Notes: a model not told the origin generated them from the sequence alone. DNA of 64,000 nt from Saccopteryx bilineata (GCF_036850765.1 NC_089496.1:49962113-50026112); one strand, 5' to 3'; shown: positions 1 through 11,368, numbered from the stretch's first letter. Numbers and translations: made by a program.

Positions 1-637
1 TAACATGAATACTGTTGAAGAGTGGTTCTTTCCGTAAAAAATGAACTTGGATACTTTGGAAAGACTTGAGGTATTTTTTATTTGTTTGTTTACTGAGTCA
101 CTTAAAGGAGCTTAGTAGAATAAAAGAAATACTCTGCTAAGATAAACAATAGAGAAATAAATAGAATGGGAACACTGTCAGGAGAATGAAGCTCAGGGGG
201 AGGGTGCAACTATGAAGGAATGAAGGAGGATACATGTCCCTCCAATGAGATTCCGCCTCAGACTGCTTTGCTATCTCCAGTTCTCGCTCCAACTTAAAGG
301 AACAGAAACTATAAATCATAAAAGATGCATTATAGGGGTATTTTATGCACAAAATGGTGATGCATCAAATCAAATCCAAGTCTTGGCCCTGCTTTAAAGA
401 AATGACAAATATGTGCACGTTAATCTTCTCTAGTCAACTGTTTGACTGTGAGTGTGCACGCACTTCTCTCTTTAGCCAGTGTTTTCATCAACTAACCAGC
501 TGCCAGGAGGAATATACCAGTTTAAAGGGTTTCCCTTGTAGTATGAACCTGGGGTGGGATGAGAAAAGCTCAGGCTGAGGAGGGAGGCAGGAGAGCTCCA
601 AGGGTCACAGTAAGGCAGTTGGAGCTCATCTGTAGCC
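1..637. other. Intron 2 sequence, nothing recognised
   Basis: This AT-rich stretch carries only short open frames with no recognisable protein similarity. By position it lies in NPSR1 intron 2, since exon 3 starts at 9249 and exon 2 is not in the window. Confidence 0.5.
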
Positions 638-800
638 CAGGGGCTGGCAAACTGTAGCCCACAGGCCAACTCCGGCCTGAAGCCTGTTTTTACAAATAAA
701 GTTTTATTGAGACACAGCTATGCCCATTCAGCTACAGGACTGTCTATGGCTGCTTCCACACTGCAACAGCGGAGTTGAGGAGCTGTTACGGAGACGGCAT
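638..800 (+). mobile_element. Old hAT-type DNA transposon fragment
   Basis: The left end reads CAGGGGCTGGCAAACTGTAG, a typical hAT terminal repeat, and the following text (AATAAAGTTTTATTGAGACACAGC and TGTCTATGGCTGCTT) matches a common ancient mammalian hAT family. The right end is missing and no duplication is visible, so this is a truncated relic. Confidence 0.65.
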
Positions 801-1139
801 GTAGGAATACAGGAAGGTTTAGGGCAGGCCTGCCAGGAAGCCATGGAATCCTCCCTTCCACCAGTCACTTCCCTCCAGGAAAACCCTGAGCCACCGAGGG
901 ACCGGATCCTGCTGCCGCAGAACAGGAGGAAAGGCGCAGAAATAAACCATAGCCGCGCCTCAGCTCTTAGAGGCGGGGGCACTAAAAGGACCAGCCCTGA
1001 ACCTCTCCCTCCCCCACAGGACCCCACACAGATGCAAGGCGGGAGTTTGACTGCCATGGGGCGGGGACTGGAATATTGAGAATGTCCCGTCTGTAAGGCC
1101 CAGGCACACGGGTCTCTGTGAGACTGAGGCCGCGCCAGG

Positions 1140-2172
1140 GCCAGACAGAGCCCTGCACACACCTGCCAGCTTTGAGCAACAGCCCAGAGCCGCGTTACAG
1201 GACAGAGCCCTGCACACACCCGCCAGCGTGCTTGGAGCAACAGCCCAGAGCCGCGTTACAGGACAGAGCCCTGCACACACCCGCCAGCGTGCTTGGAGCA
1301 ACAGCCCAGAGCCGCGTTACAGGACAGAGCCCTCCCTGCACACACCCGCCAGCGTGCTTGGAGCAACAGCCCATAGCCGCGTTACAGGACAGAGCCCTGC
1401 ACACACCCGCCAGCGTGCTTGGAGCAACAGCCCATAGCCGCGTTACAGGACAGAGCCCTGCACCCACCCGCCAGCGTGCTTGGAGCAACAGCCCAGAGCT
1501 GCATTACAGGACAGAGCCCTGCACACACCCGCCAGCTTTGAGCAACAGCCCAGAGCCGCGTTACAGGACAGAGCCCTGCACACACCCGCCAGCGTGCTTG
1601 GAGCAACAGCCCATAGCCGCGTTACAGGACAGAGCCCTGCACACACCCGCCAGCGTGCTTGGAGCAACAGCCCATAGCCGCGTTACAGGACAGAGCCCTG
1701 CACACACCCGCCAGCGTGCTTGGAGCAACAGCCCAGAGCTGCATTACAGGACAGAGCCCTGCACACACCCGCCAGCTTTGAGCAACAGCCCAGAGCCGCG
1801 TTACAGGACAGAGCCCTGCACACACCCGCCAGCGTGCTTGGAGCAACAGCCCAGAGCTGCGTTACAGGACAGAGCCCTGCACACACCCGCCAGCGTGCTT
1901 GGAGCAACAGCCCATAGCCGCGTTACAGGACAGAGCCCTGCACACACCCGCCAGCGTGCTTGGAGCAACAGCCCAGAGCTGCGTTACAGGACAGAGCCCT
2001 GCACACACCCGCCAGCTTGGAGCAACAGCCCAGAGCCGCGTTACAGGACAGAGCCCTCCCTGCACACACCCGCCAGCGTGCTTGGAGCAACAGCCCAGAG
2101 CCGCGTTACAGGACAGAGCCCTCCCTGCACACACCCGCCAGCGTGCTTGGAGCAACAGCCCAGAGCCACGTT
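1140..2172. repeat. 61-bp minisatellite with 240-bp higher-order units
   Basis: About 17 tandem copies of a GC-rich unit, marked by GTTACAGGACAGAGCCCTGC and later GGAGCAACAGCCCAGAGC. The shared ACAGGACAGAG starts at 1197, 1258, 1319, 1384, 1445, 1506, 1563, 1624, 1685, 1746, 1803, 1864, 1925, 1986, 2043 and 2108. Spacings are mostly 61, with 57-bp units (GCGTGCTTG shortened to CTTT or similar) and 65-bp units (an extra TCCC). From 1384 the pattern 61-61-57-61 repeats every 240 bp, a higher-order array. The long open frames here (for example 1118-2215) arise because the repeat lacks stops; they are not genes. Confidence 0.95.
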
Positions 2173-2639
2173 ATGGGAACACTATGCACCTGAGAGAGGA
2201 ACAGGGAAGCATTGAGACGCCCCAGTACCCCAGCTCCCACCCTGGAGCCCCCAGAGAGGAATGTAAAGCCTGCAGGGGGCTGACAGGGACGGCAGCAACG
2301 ACAGGTCCCGAGCCTTGTGGGGTCCCTGCGTATACACTGACGCAGCACCACGCCCCGCAGCCTCAGACACGTGTGCAGGTGCGAGACAGAAGGACTCCAC
2401 AGCTTTACCTCTCCTGAATTTCTATACACAATGCCCCCCCCACTCAGCCGACACGTATGAGGCACACACCCCAAAAATGTCACCCCCTCTCCAGAGCCAG
2501 AGCCATCAGCGGAACCGGACAGGTGACTCAGATGCTAGAACTATGAGGTAGAAACTTTAAAATAATTATGGGAATGCACCCATCAGTGTTTTGTTTTTGA
2601 TTTTTTGTTTTTGGAATAGCCAAACACTTTTTTTTTTTT

Positions 2640-2910
2640 AATGGAGAAAGACTTAAAAAAAAAAACACTTTATGAAAGAAAACTATGGATGGCAAATAAG
2701 CACAGAAAAAGATGCTCACTGTTGTCCATTAGGGAAACACAAATGGAAGCTACGAGGCGAGGCGTTCGCACCCAGTAGAGCCACTAACAGAAAACACCAG
2801 CCACACAGGAGCTTGCTCACCTGCAGTTCCTCTCTGTGGCAGCAGCCGCCCGTGGTCAAGCGCCATCTGAGAATATTAAACAGCGGATTTCAGAAATGAG
2901 CCACGCATAC
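2640..2910 (+). mobile_element. L1 ORF2 3' fragment (old)
   Basis: Text such as GGCAAATAAGCACAGAAAAA, GATGCTCACTGTTGTCCATT and AGGGAAACACAAATGGAAGC follows the 3' part of L1 ORF2. It is heavily mutated, with no open frame of note, and is directly followed by a SINE insertion. Confidence 0.6.
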
Positions 2911-2936
2911 GTTTTGAATTGCATTCCGCCGTTCTG

Positions 2937-3366
2937 TTTTTTGTTTTTTGTTTTTGTTTTTGTTTTTGTTTTTCTGAAGCTGGAAACGGGGAGAGACAGT
3001 CAGACAGACTCCCGCATGCGCCTGACCGGGATCCACCCAGCACGCCCACCAGGGGCGACGGTCTGCCCACCAGGGGGCGACACTCTGCCCACCAGGGGGT
3101 GATGCTCTGCCCCTCCGGGGTGTCGCTCTGCTGTGACCAGAGCCACTCTAGTGCCTGGGGCAGAGGCCAAGGAGCCATCCCCAGCGCCCGGGCCATCTTT
3201 GCTCCAATGGAGCCTTGGCTGCGGGAGGGGAAGAGAGAGAGAGGAAGGAGGGGGTGGGGGTGGAGAAGCAGATGGGCGCTTCTCCTATGTGCCCTGGCCG
3301 GAAATTGAACCCGGGTCCCCCACACACCAGGCCAATGCTCTACCGCTGAGCCAACCAGCCAGGGCA
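2937..3366 (-). mobile_element. tRNA-derived SINE, Rhin-1-like, copy 1
   Basis: Reverse-oriented full-length copy. The tRNA-like head with box B (GGTTCAATTT on the complement) is at the right end and an A-rich tail (T-rich here) at the left. It is flanked by a perfect 15-bp duplication, CATTCCGCCGTTCTG, at 2922-2936 and 3367-3381. The body carries the diagnostic SINE text around CTCCAATGGAGCCTTGGCTG. Confidence 0.92.
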
Positions 3367-3775
3367 CATTCCGCCGTTCTGAATTGCAAGATGTAATCGC
3401 GTGCCAAGTTCCCTTTTGTCCCTTGATGGCCACCTCAGTTGTCAAATCATGTCGCATCTCAGTGCTTACATTCAAGTTACCTTTGTTTTATTTTATAATG
3501 GCCCTAAAGCCATTCACATTGCTCTTACTACAGTATATGGATATAATTGCTTTTATTTTGAGTTGTTGTTGTTCATCTCTTACTATGCATAATGTATAAA
3601 TCAAACAGTATCCTAGGGATCTATGTACAGGAAAAGCATACCATCCATACGGTTCAGTATTATCTGCAGTTTTCGTCATCTGCTGGGGGTCTTCGAACAT
3701 ATCCCCTGTGGGTAAGCGGGACAACTGTCCCAAGGGTGGGCAAGGACGCAGAACCACTCTGTCTTGCACACCTTG

Positions 3776-3812
3776 TGTGTGTGTATGTGTGTGTGTGCGT
3801 GTGTGAACACAC
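3776..3812. repeat. (GT)n microsatellite
   Basis: An imperfect run of TG dinucleotides interrupted by single bases, next to an L1 fragment. Confidence 0.85.
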
Positions 3813-3819
3813 AGTAGTA

Positions 3820-4425
3820 CAGCTTTGAAAACCTGTTGGCAGTTTCTTATTAAGTTAAACATACACTTACCCTGTGTCTCAACAAACTTATTCCTGGGGA
3901 TCTATCCTTGAGAAATAAAACTTGTTGGCCCTGGCCAGTTGGCTCAGTGGTAGAGCGTCGGCCTGGCGTGCAGAAGTCCTGGGTTCGATTCCCGGCCAGG
4001 GCACACAGGAGAAGCGCCCATCTGCTTCTCCACCCCTCCCCTTCTCCTTCCTTTCTGTCTCTCTCTTCCCCTCCCGCAGCCGAGGCTCCATTGGAGCAAA
4101 GATGGCCCGGGCGCTGGGGATGGCTCCTCGGCCTCTACCCCAGGCACTGGAGTGGCTCTGGTCGCAACAGAGCGATGCCCCGGAGGGGCAGAGCATCGCC
4201 CCCTGGTGGGCAGAGCGTCGCCCCCTGGTGGATCCCAGTTGGGCGCATGCGGGAGCCTGACTGTCTCTCCCCGTTTCCAGCTTCAGAAAAATACAAAAAA
4301 AAAAAAAAAAAAGAGAGAGAGAAAGAAATAAAACTTGTGTCCACACAAAATCTTATGTATGGATGTTCATAATCAGCTTGATTTAGAATAGCCAAAACTG
4401 AAAATAACCCAAATATAATGAGCTT
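3820..4425 (+). mobile_element. L1 ORF2 3' fragment split by a SINE
   Basis: The left part (TTATTCCTGGGGATCTATCC) and right part (GGATGTTCATAATCAGCTTG, GAATAGCCAAAACTGAAAA) are contiguous L1 sequence. They are interrupted by the SINE at 3926-4323, so the SINE inserted later. Confidence 0.7.
3926..4323 (+). mobile_element. tRNA-derived SINE, Rhin-1-like, copy 2
   Basis: Full-length + strand copy beginning GGCCCTGGCCAGTTGGCTCA, with box A/box B tRNA-like promoter text (GGTTCGATTCC) and an A-rich tail. It is flanked by the perfect 15-bp duplication AGAAATAAAACTTGT at 3911-3925 and 4324-4338. Confidence 0.93.
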
Positions 4426-5530
4426 ATCTTCCTGTGTTCTCAGGAGGGACCAGTAGCCCCCAGGGACACCCCAGCCAGGAACCGATAGTATGCTGTAGAC
4501 TTCTTCTACCTCACATTTGAAACATCTAATCCTCAGCCACCAAATTCTCCTCGTTTCACCTTATTAATGTATCTCAAGCCTGCATCCTTGTCTAGATCTC
4601 TAGACCCTATGTGACCTGCACAAGGTAGAGTTATCTCGTTCTTGAATGTCGGCACAGTTCCCTAACAAGTACAATGGTAATTTCAGTACTGCATCTACCA
4701 AATTGAGCCCCCCAACCCACCCCAGTAACTAAGGAAATCTATTCAAAACACGTGTTTGAATACATAAATATTCCGTAGCTCCCACAGTATACACAGAAAA
4801 TGCAAGCACCTCTAATTGGCACACAGGACCCTAAAAGGTCTGGGGTCTTCTCTCCAGCCCGTTTCCCACCACTTCCAAGCTCCCATTTGAGGCTTCAGCA
4901 GCAACGAACTGAAGTTGTCTCAGGTCCACGAGCCATGTGGTTGCTCCTCTCGCTTTTTCTCACCCCCGCTGGTCTGTGCGTGCTGTCACCTCTGCCAGGA
5001 ACCAGTGTCCTCCACTGCCTCTTCCCCTGACCTGTGCTCACCGACCTTTTGGGGCTCAGCCCAGGGTCACTTCATTCTTCGCTTCCCCCCACCCCTAACC
5101 CCATCGCCTTGCTCAGCTGGGAACCCACCTTCACGTTTGCAAGAAACTGCACCAAAGAAACGAGGAAGCCTGCTGGGAACCTACTTTGGCTTCTCTGAGT
5201 ATCACAGTTTCCTGGGATCTTTCACTGAATAAATTTTAAAAAAAATAGGAGTGATAACAGAGAAGTGATTAAGCCTTTAAAGTGTACCCTTGGTTCCCTG
5301 GGGCCTGTTCATTACCATTGAGGAAAAGTTTATTTGCAATGTACCCAATTACTTAGGCAACTAAATAGCTTTCTGCTGATCAGGTAAAGTGGCATTTGCT
5401 TAATAGCAAATAACAAATGCTTATTTCCATTTAGAGTCTACTCCCAGGGATGGGTTTATTTAAGGCTGAACTCCAGAGGAAAGCAGAAATTTTATCTGAG
5501 TCCATTATCATTGCTCATATGGCCACTTCA
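4426..5530. other. Unique intronic sequence, nothing recognised
   Basis: Apart from short open frames (for example 4800-5030 and 4915-5232) without recognisable similarity, I see no gene, RNA or clear repeat here. Confidence 0.4.
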
Positions 5531-5538
5531 ACCTAGAG

Positions 5539-5927
5539 CAGGGGTCTCAAACTCAACTCAGCATGTGGGCCGCAGAGCAAGATCACAGCCCTTCGGCGGG
5601 CCGCACTAGGTCTACAAAAGGCAACTGTTAGGCAACACTTTTCTTACTGCAGTTGAAAACAAAAAAAAAAATCAGTACAACAAGCACAATCGTACATGCA
5701 GTTTACTCAGTGTCACAAAACGACCAGAAACTGTAGTTCGCATCACAACTGCTGTTAACTAAGCTAATATCTAGCTAGGATGCTAGAGAAATGAAAAATA
5801 CAAGTAGGCCCCTAGGCTTACTTAATTTTATCCAAAATATTTTGAACTTCATGGATTAGTCTGCGGGCTGCACAAAATTGTTCGGCGGGCCACATGCGGC
5901 CCGCAGGCCGCGAGTTTGAGACCCCTG
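5539..5927 (+). mobile_element. Non-autonomous hAT element A with 8-bp TSD
   Basis: A 389-bp element with terminal inverted repeats CAGGGGTCTCAAACTC and GAGTTTGAGACCCCTG. It is flanked by a perfect 8-bp duplication ACCTAGAG at 5531-5538 and 5928-5935. Sub-terminal GGCCGC / GCGGCCCGC arms are also inverted. There is no transposase frame, so it must have been mobilised in trans. The 8-bp duplication and the CAGGGG ends are the hAT signature. Confidence 0.95.
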
Positions 5928-6084
5928 ACCTAGAGAGACAGGAGTTCGGGTTTCCTCTTGTCACATTAAATGAAGGACTAAGTGAACCCAGAGAGAATGC
6001 CCAAGTTGTTCCAGTGTCCCTTCTACTCATCCATCCATCCCTTCCTGCCAGGAAAATTGCATGGCATTCCTATGTGATTGGGTC

Positions 6085-6150
6085 ACAGCCCAGAACTCTA
6101 AGACCCAGCTCAAGTCCGACCTTCTCAATGAGACCTTCTCTGACTGCCTA
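6085..6150 (+). mobile_element. L2 3' fragment
   Basis: The text AAGACCCAGCTCAAGTCC then GACCTTCTCAATGAGACC resembles the conserved part of L2 near its 3' end. Short and old. Confidence 0.5.
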
Positions 6151-6756
6151 GATCTGCCATGGGATTTCTTCACCAAACTTTTGACACTTCAAGCATCATC
6201 AAAGGATTGCCAGTGCTTCTAAGTGTTGTTACTTACAGAGGAACAAAGAGGAAGGGACAGGCAGGCCTAGGACTGGGAGGGGTCACACGCCCTTTTGGGG
6301 TAGACCGTGACATGTGACAGGTTGAGGAAAGCTTCTGGAGAAGGGGATATGACGGCTAGGTATTGGAAGGTAGATAAGAATTCAATCAACTGATAAATGG
6401 AGGGAGGCCATTCCACGCAGAGAAACTGCATCCCTGAAACACACAGCTGCGTGCTCAATGTGGTGCTCAGTCTAAAAAATGCCAGGTGGGGATCAGGCAA
6501 GGCCGGGTGGTGGAGAAGGCTTTTATGCTAACCTGGGGGTTGGGGGTGGGTTAGGCTTTATTCTGTTCACAGTGAGATAAGGAAGATTTACCTCCCAGGT
6601 CTCTAAAGGAATAAAAGCAATTTTTATGGGTGGAGGACCCTGTAAATAGGAGGGGCTAAAAGAGAAATCAGGGCAGCCAGGCAGGAATAAGGGGACGAGA
6701 GGAAGACTTCTGCCTGCACTTTAAAATAAAAGAGAACATATATAACAAGTACTACA

Positions 6757-6836
6757 GAGGAAGGAAGGAAAGAAGGAAGGAAGGAAGGAAGGAAGGAAGG
6801 AAGGAAGGAAGGAAGGAAGGAAGGAAGGAAGGGAGG
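6757..6836. repeat. (GGAA)n microsatellite
   Basis: Roughly 80 bases of GGAA/AAGG repeats, nearly pure in the middle. GGAA arrays can be bound by ETS factors, but nothing else here suggests a regulatory role. Confidence 0.95.
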
Positions 6837-6899
6837 GGAAATAAAGAAGAGAAACAAAAGGAAAATACAGGTAATGTGGTAAAGACCATAAACACTGAC

Positions 6900-7060
6900 A
6901 TCCAAGAGTCAGAGTTATAAGCCAGGTTTCCCCTCTAACTTGCTATCAAATCTTAAGAAAATGTTCTAACCACACGTAGTTTACTCATTTATAAAATGGG
7001 GGGGGGGGTTATCTCATAGTCTTTTGTTAGATTAAATAATATTTATATACTTCAAATACT
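6900..7060 (+). mobile_element. MIR fragment
   Basis: Contains MIR core-like text (CTCTAACTTGCTATCAAATC, then TTTACTCATTTATAAAATGG) followed by a G run and TTAGATTAAATAATAT. An ancient tRNA-derived SINE. Confidence 0.6.
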
Positions 7061-7159
7061 TAGAATCTTGCCAAGGATAGAATTACTGCTTAATAACATC
7101 CTTTAAGATCATGCTCAATGTGGATTGAGAGTAATACTTCTTTAACCCACGAAGTGAAC

Positions 7160-7290
7160 TGCAGTGATGTAAGAAGATGTCACTGGTAGGGCAAGTTGGG
7201 TGGCCGATACATGGACTCTCCTGGTAATGACTGATATCGCAACTTCTTGTGAGTCTGATGACTTCAAAATAAAAAGTTTAATGAAAATAA
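7160..7290 (+). mobile_element. Possible L1 3' end fragment
   Basis: GACTTCAAAATAAAAAGTTT preceded by TATCGCAACTTCTTGTGAGT resembles the last 100 bases of an old L1. Low certainty. Confidence 0.4.
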
Positions 7291-7299
7291 AATGCCATG

Positions 7300-9248
7300 G
7301 TGCCTTTTCCGAACCACAGTGACAATTCTTCTAAGTATGTTCTGAGCATCTACTCTGTGACCTGCGCTGTTCAAGATGCCGGCCTCCCGCCCGTTCTCGC
7401 ACTAACAAACCTCATCGTTTGGTGCTCACTGAAGTCATTAACAAACAGCAGCGCGACGCTCAGCTTTGCTGTTCCTCCTTAGCAGAGAAGCTCAGCCACA
7501 AACATAAACCACTAGCAGTGGAAGTATGGGTGCCCCAGCTTCACCCCCAAATGGCAGTTTCATTGTTCAGCTGTTCAGCTTTCTGAGCACCTGAATCCAG
7601 GGGAATACACGGATTACTTCAGAGTAAGCTTCTGTCGTCTCTCTGTCTGAGCAGCTGACACCTACGATCAGGGCCACCACCTGCTTGAGCTGGTGAGTCT
7701 GCCGCCATTCTCCAGGACCCATCCCATTTCTGCAGGGATCAGCTTGAGTTCAATGACTTGAACGAACTGAAAACTTCCACTTGGCCTTTTCCCACTGTCC
7801 CGGGGAAAACCAACATGGAGTTGTTCCAACTGTCAAATCTATTCATTCAAATTAAGTACTCTGGGGCTAGAGAACTGATCAATAAAAGGTCTGCAGATCT
7901 GGAGGACCCTTCCTCTGCAGCCAGGGTTCTATTTATCACCTGCTCCCGTAAGATTCTGTTCTTGTGGTGGGGCCATAATGACACTTCGGGTCCCTAGATA
8001 TCAGGTTAACATAGATCCGATGCCTAACACTCCGCAACACGGATGGATATGCCTCTTTCCTCAGTGTCAAATTACTCAAATAAATGGTCATAGGTTCCTC
8101 TGGGGAAGGACTAGGGGGATCATTACAGTACATAGACCTGAGTCTATGACCACCTCTCCTACCCTCTGCTCTGGCCCGCAGGTGGGAACCACCACTGAGC
8201 TTTTCATAATGCTGGTCCCTCTCTCACCAGTACATTCCTAGTGCACCTGGTGAATGATGCGTCTTCTGAGAGTTTCCATGGAAGAGAATTCCTTGGTGGG
8301 TCTTCTGACTTCGCCTGATATATCAATTACAGCATGCCCATGCTCTAGGGTCTTTTTACTCCTTTGTCTACTATCTGCCAGGGGCGACTCAGGCATTTCC
8401 ATTTTGTTTAGGAAGGGCCATTGATCTTTCTAAGCTTCGAAGACCTTACCCTAGCAATGAGTTTGCCCCTGGTTCTTGGGTCCTTGTCAGTATTATATCC
8501 CATGTCTCAGTGCATTCTTGTTCATCCAGATTTAAGTTCCGGTCCCATCCACCAACCAGCAGAGAATCCCTACTGCACTGTTTTGAAGAAGATGCTGGAT
8601 CACGTGCTCCATAGTGCTCTCTGTCACGAAGGGGTGAAAAGGGGCACTTCTAAACATCCATAGTTTACCCTTCCTGCTCTAGACATCTGTACAACTCTAG
8701 ACAGTCTGTAGCTACAGGGTTGAGTCAAGATGACCTTGGCCTCCGTCCCTCTGTGGTTTTGTCAGGTGGGTTAAATCGCTAGATCAACGTGCCTGATTGT
8801 GTCCAAGGGCAGATGTTACAAATGGAAAGGAAGAAAGCAGAGGAACGCAGGGAGAGAGGGGCTGTAATCGGGGGGAAGGGAGGTAACCGGAGGTCCAAGC
8901 TGTAAAGTAATGGATTCTGAAAAGAGAATTTTGAGAAGCTTCTCAAAGATAAATTTATTCCTTTCCTTGATCCTCACACAGCCCTTGTGTTAGCACAAGT
9001 CTAAACCTTCTTAAAAGTTCTCTTCTGTTTCTTAAAAGACCAACGCTGTGCGTAGTATGGTTCCTCTGCAGTCGTTCCCTAAATCCTTCCTGGGTGGCCA
9101 CATAACAAGCTCCAATAATAAAAGCCGAGCGACTCTTCACCTCACTTCTTTCCTCCATAGCTTCCTGATTCATTTCTACTGTGGCATGGCGGCCGCCTAC
9201 GGAGATGGAAATTAATCACTTGTGTATTTCTGTTAGACTCTTTCACAG
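7300..9248. other. Intron 2, no recognised gene
   Basis: About 1.9 kb of single-copy-looking sequence up to exon 3. Short open frames exist (for example 7758-7997, 7978-8241 and 8421-8663), and parts might be an old retroviral internal relic, but I cannot name one. Confidence 0.35.
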
Positions 9249-9340
9249 GACTGGTTAACATCCTGACAGATATTATCTGGCGATTCACCGGGGACTTCAT
9301 GGCACCTGATCTGGTGTGTCGAGTGGTCCGCTATTTACAG
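9249..9340 (+). CDS. NPSR1: NPSR1 exon 3 (end of TM2, first extracellular loop, start of TM3)
   Basis: This is a coding exon of neuropeptide S receptor 1, a plasma-membrane class A GPCR that couples to calcium and cAMP signalling when it binds neuropeptide S. The 92-bp exon has an acceptor (TTTCACAG) at 9241-9248 and a donor (GTACGTAG) from 9341. Its first two bases complete a glycine codon begun in exon 2. The next 30 codons match human residues 99-128, including the tract IIWRFTGDF and the TM3 cysteine in DLVCRVVRYLQ (Cys121), which normally pairs with the second extracellular loop. The residue at human position 107 is Ile (ATC); position 115 is Met where human has Thr. Phase is 0 at the 3' end and joins exon 4 exactly. 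Exon 2 is not in the window. Identity is very secure. Confidence 0.97.
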
Positions 9341-9614
9341 GTACGTAGCAAATCGGCTCCGGGATTCTTCCTGGGAAAATAATAGAAAAGCTCTCCCTCC
9401 TACACAGCAAACTGCTCAGTTCCTTCTAGCTGACAGGACAAGCAACATTTGTAAGATTTTTTTTAAAAAATGTATTTCTTTTTGCTCAAAAAATAAGACC
9501 TATATAAGGAAAATGCAAATAAGCAATACTAAGAATACCAACATCCATATTTCAAGCATCAAATACAATTTCCAGGTCAACGTGAAATTTTTTGACATAG
9601 TCTGGCTACCTCTG

Positions 9615-9957
9615 TCCATTCAGGGTGTTAGAACAAAAATACTACAGAGCAGGCGGCTTATAAAAAACAAATATTTATCTCTCCCAGTCCTGGAGGCTGG
9701 CAGTCTGGGATGAGTGTGCCAGCATGGTCCAGTGAGGGCCCTCCTTCCGGCTGTGCACTTCTCATTGATTCTTTACGTGGCGCAAGGGGCAGGGGAGCTC
9801 TGGGGTCCCCTTTATAAGGGCACTAATCCCATTCCTAAGGGCTCCACCCTCATGACCTAGTCACTTCTCAAAGGCTCCACCTCCTAATGCCATCAAGTTG
9901 GGCTTTAGGACTCCAACATGTGAATTTGGGGAAGACATACACATTTAGACCAGATAG
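9615..9957 (-). mobile_element. MLT1-like (MaLR) LTR, old
   Basis: Reverse-oriented LTR. The diagnostic text TCCTGGAGGCTGGCAGTCTG, TATAAGGGCACTAATCCC, TCCACCCTCATGACCTAGTC and CATGTGAATTTGGGGAAGAC reads in the order expected for an MLT1-type LTR. It is a solo LTR with no internal region seen. It serves as an unexpanded comparison for the minisatellite-bearing LTR at 34445-35995. Confidence 0.8.
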
Positions 9958-9965
9958 AACACTAG

Positions 9966-10982
9966 CTGAATAATCTCCAGAAAAAAAAAATTCCAATTTC
10001 TCTTTGTTCTGTTTCCATCAAACTAACCCAAGACTAGCTATCATTCTTTTCAAAAAACATAGGCAGTTTGTTAGAAAGTAGCTGTTATCTCCGGTTGCTT
10101 GTACTTGTATTGCTTGTATCACTGCCTAAGTGGGACCTTTGGAAATATCCATTGTTAATTCAATTTCTTCCTCTCTAAATTGGTTATTACCTTTTTTCAG
10201 TTCTTTTATAACAGGCATACTTATTTGCTCAGTGATTGCTAACATCTGTTTTTAGATTGAAGACATTTCACTCTTTGCCTGTCAAACATGCTTCAATGTA
10301 AAAATATAATTTTAAAAACACATATATTTGATGTAAAGTATTAACTCTGTACCTTATACATATATTTCATTATTAATACACCATACATATATATATAAAT
10401 TAAGACACATCCACTTAGTATGGAAAGAATGGACTATTTTATAACTGGTATTAGGAACAAAGTGTCTTCTGTTCTTGAGTTCCTAAAATAATTTCCCATT
10501 AATATATTTTATTTCTGATGCCAGTACTTTAGGTCTAAATTATTGTAGCTTTACAGAAGTATAATACATTTCTGGAAAGCCTTATTCTGTTAGACTCCAT
10601 TTGTTAGTATGATTCTTTTAAAGAACCTTTGCCTCTATATTCATAAGTAAGATGATTTCCATTTGTCCTATCATTTTCAAATCTTGGTAATAAAATTATG
10701 CCATTTTCAGAACTAGAAAATAGTTACAATTAAAAACCTTTTGTACTCTGATCTAACCTTGCAATTTTAGTAGATGTGAAAGAGCCCTTATTACTTACTG
10801 ACTGGGGCTGGTATTTTCTCAGGGGTAATATTTTAAAACATATTTCTTCTTAAGGATTTTTGCTTCTTTACAGATAAATATTTTCAATGGCTTACTCTAT
10901 GAATTGCACCAATTACAAATTATACCGATATTTAGTAGCTTAAAACAATAAACATTTATTATCTCACAGTTTTGTATTAGTC
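9966..10982. other. AT-rich intron 3 sequence
   Basis: AT-rich, with no gene or clear structured element recognised. Some T-rich parts may be old L1 in reverse orientation. Confidence 0.35.
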
Positions 10983-10992
10983 AAGAATTGAG

Positions 10993-11358
10993 AGCCCTGG
11001 CTCAGGAGTAGAATGTCAGTCTGGCATGTGGAAGTCCCAGGTCTGATTCTCGGTCAGGGCATACAGGAGAAGCGCCCATCTGCTTCTCCACCCCTCCCCC
11101 TCTCCTTCCTCTCTGTCTCTCTCTTCCCCTCCCACAGCCATGGCTCATATGGTTTGAGCAGAGTTGGCCCCAGGCTCCATAGCCTCAGCCTCAGGCAATA
11201 AAATAGCTCATTTGCCAAGCAACAGAACCGCAGCCCAGCTGGACAGAGCATCGCCTGGTAGGGACATGCCGGGTGGATCTCAGTTGGGATGCATGCAGGA
11301 GTCTGTCTCTGTCTCCCCACCTTTCACTTAATAAAAAAAAAAAAAAGATAGAAAGAAA
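10993..11358 (+). mobile_element. tRNA-derived SINE, Rhin-1-like, diverged copy 3
   Basis: An older copy: the head is shortened (GAGCCCTGGCTCAGGAGTAG) and the body has many changes, but GAGAAGCGCCCATCTGCTTC and the A-rich tail remain. The duplication AAGAATTGAG is found at 10983-10992 and 11359-11368. Confidence 0.88.
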
Positions 11359-11368
11359 AAGAATTGAG

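Noticed and set aside
1118..2215. 365-codon + strand open frame
   Set aside because: It is created by the 61-bp minisatellite, whose units lack stops. All frames on both strands show the same repetitive pattern, so it is not a gene.
3926..4323. tRNA gene
   Set aside because: The tRNA-like head with box A and box B belongs to a SINE with a long unrelated body, A tail and target duplications. The same holds for the other SINE copies.
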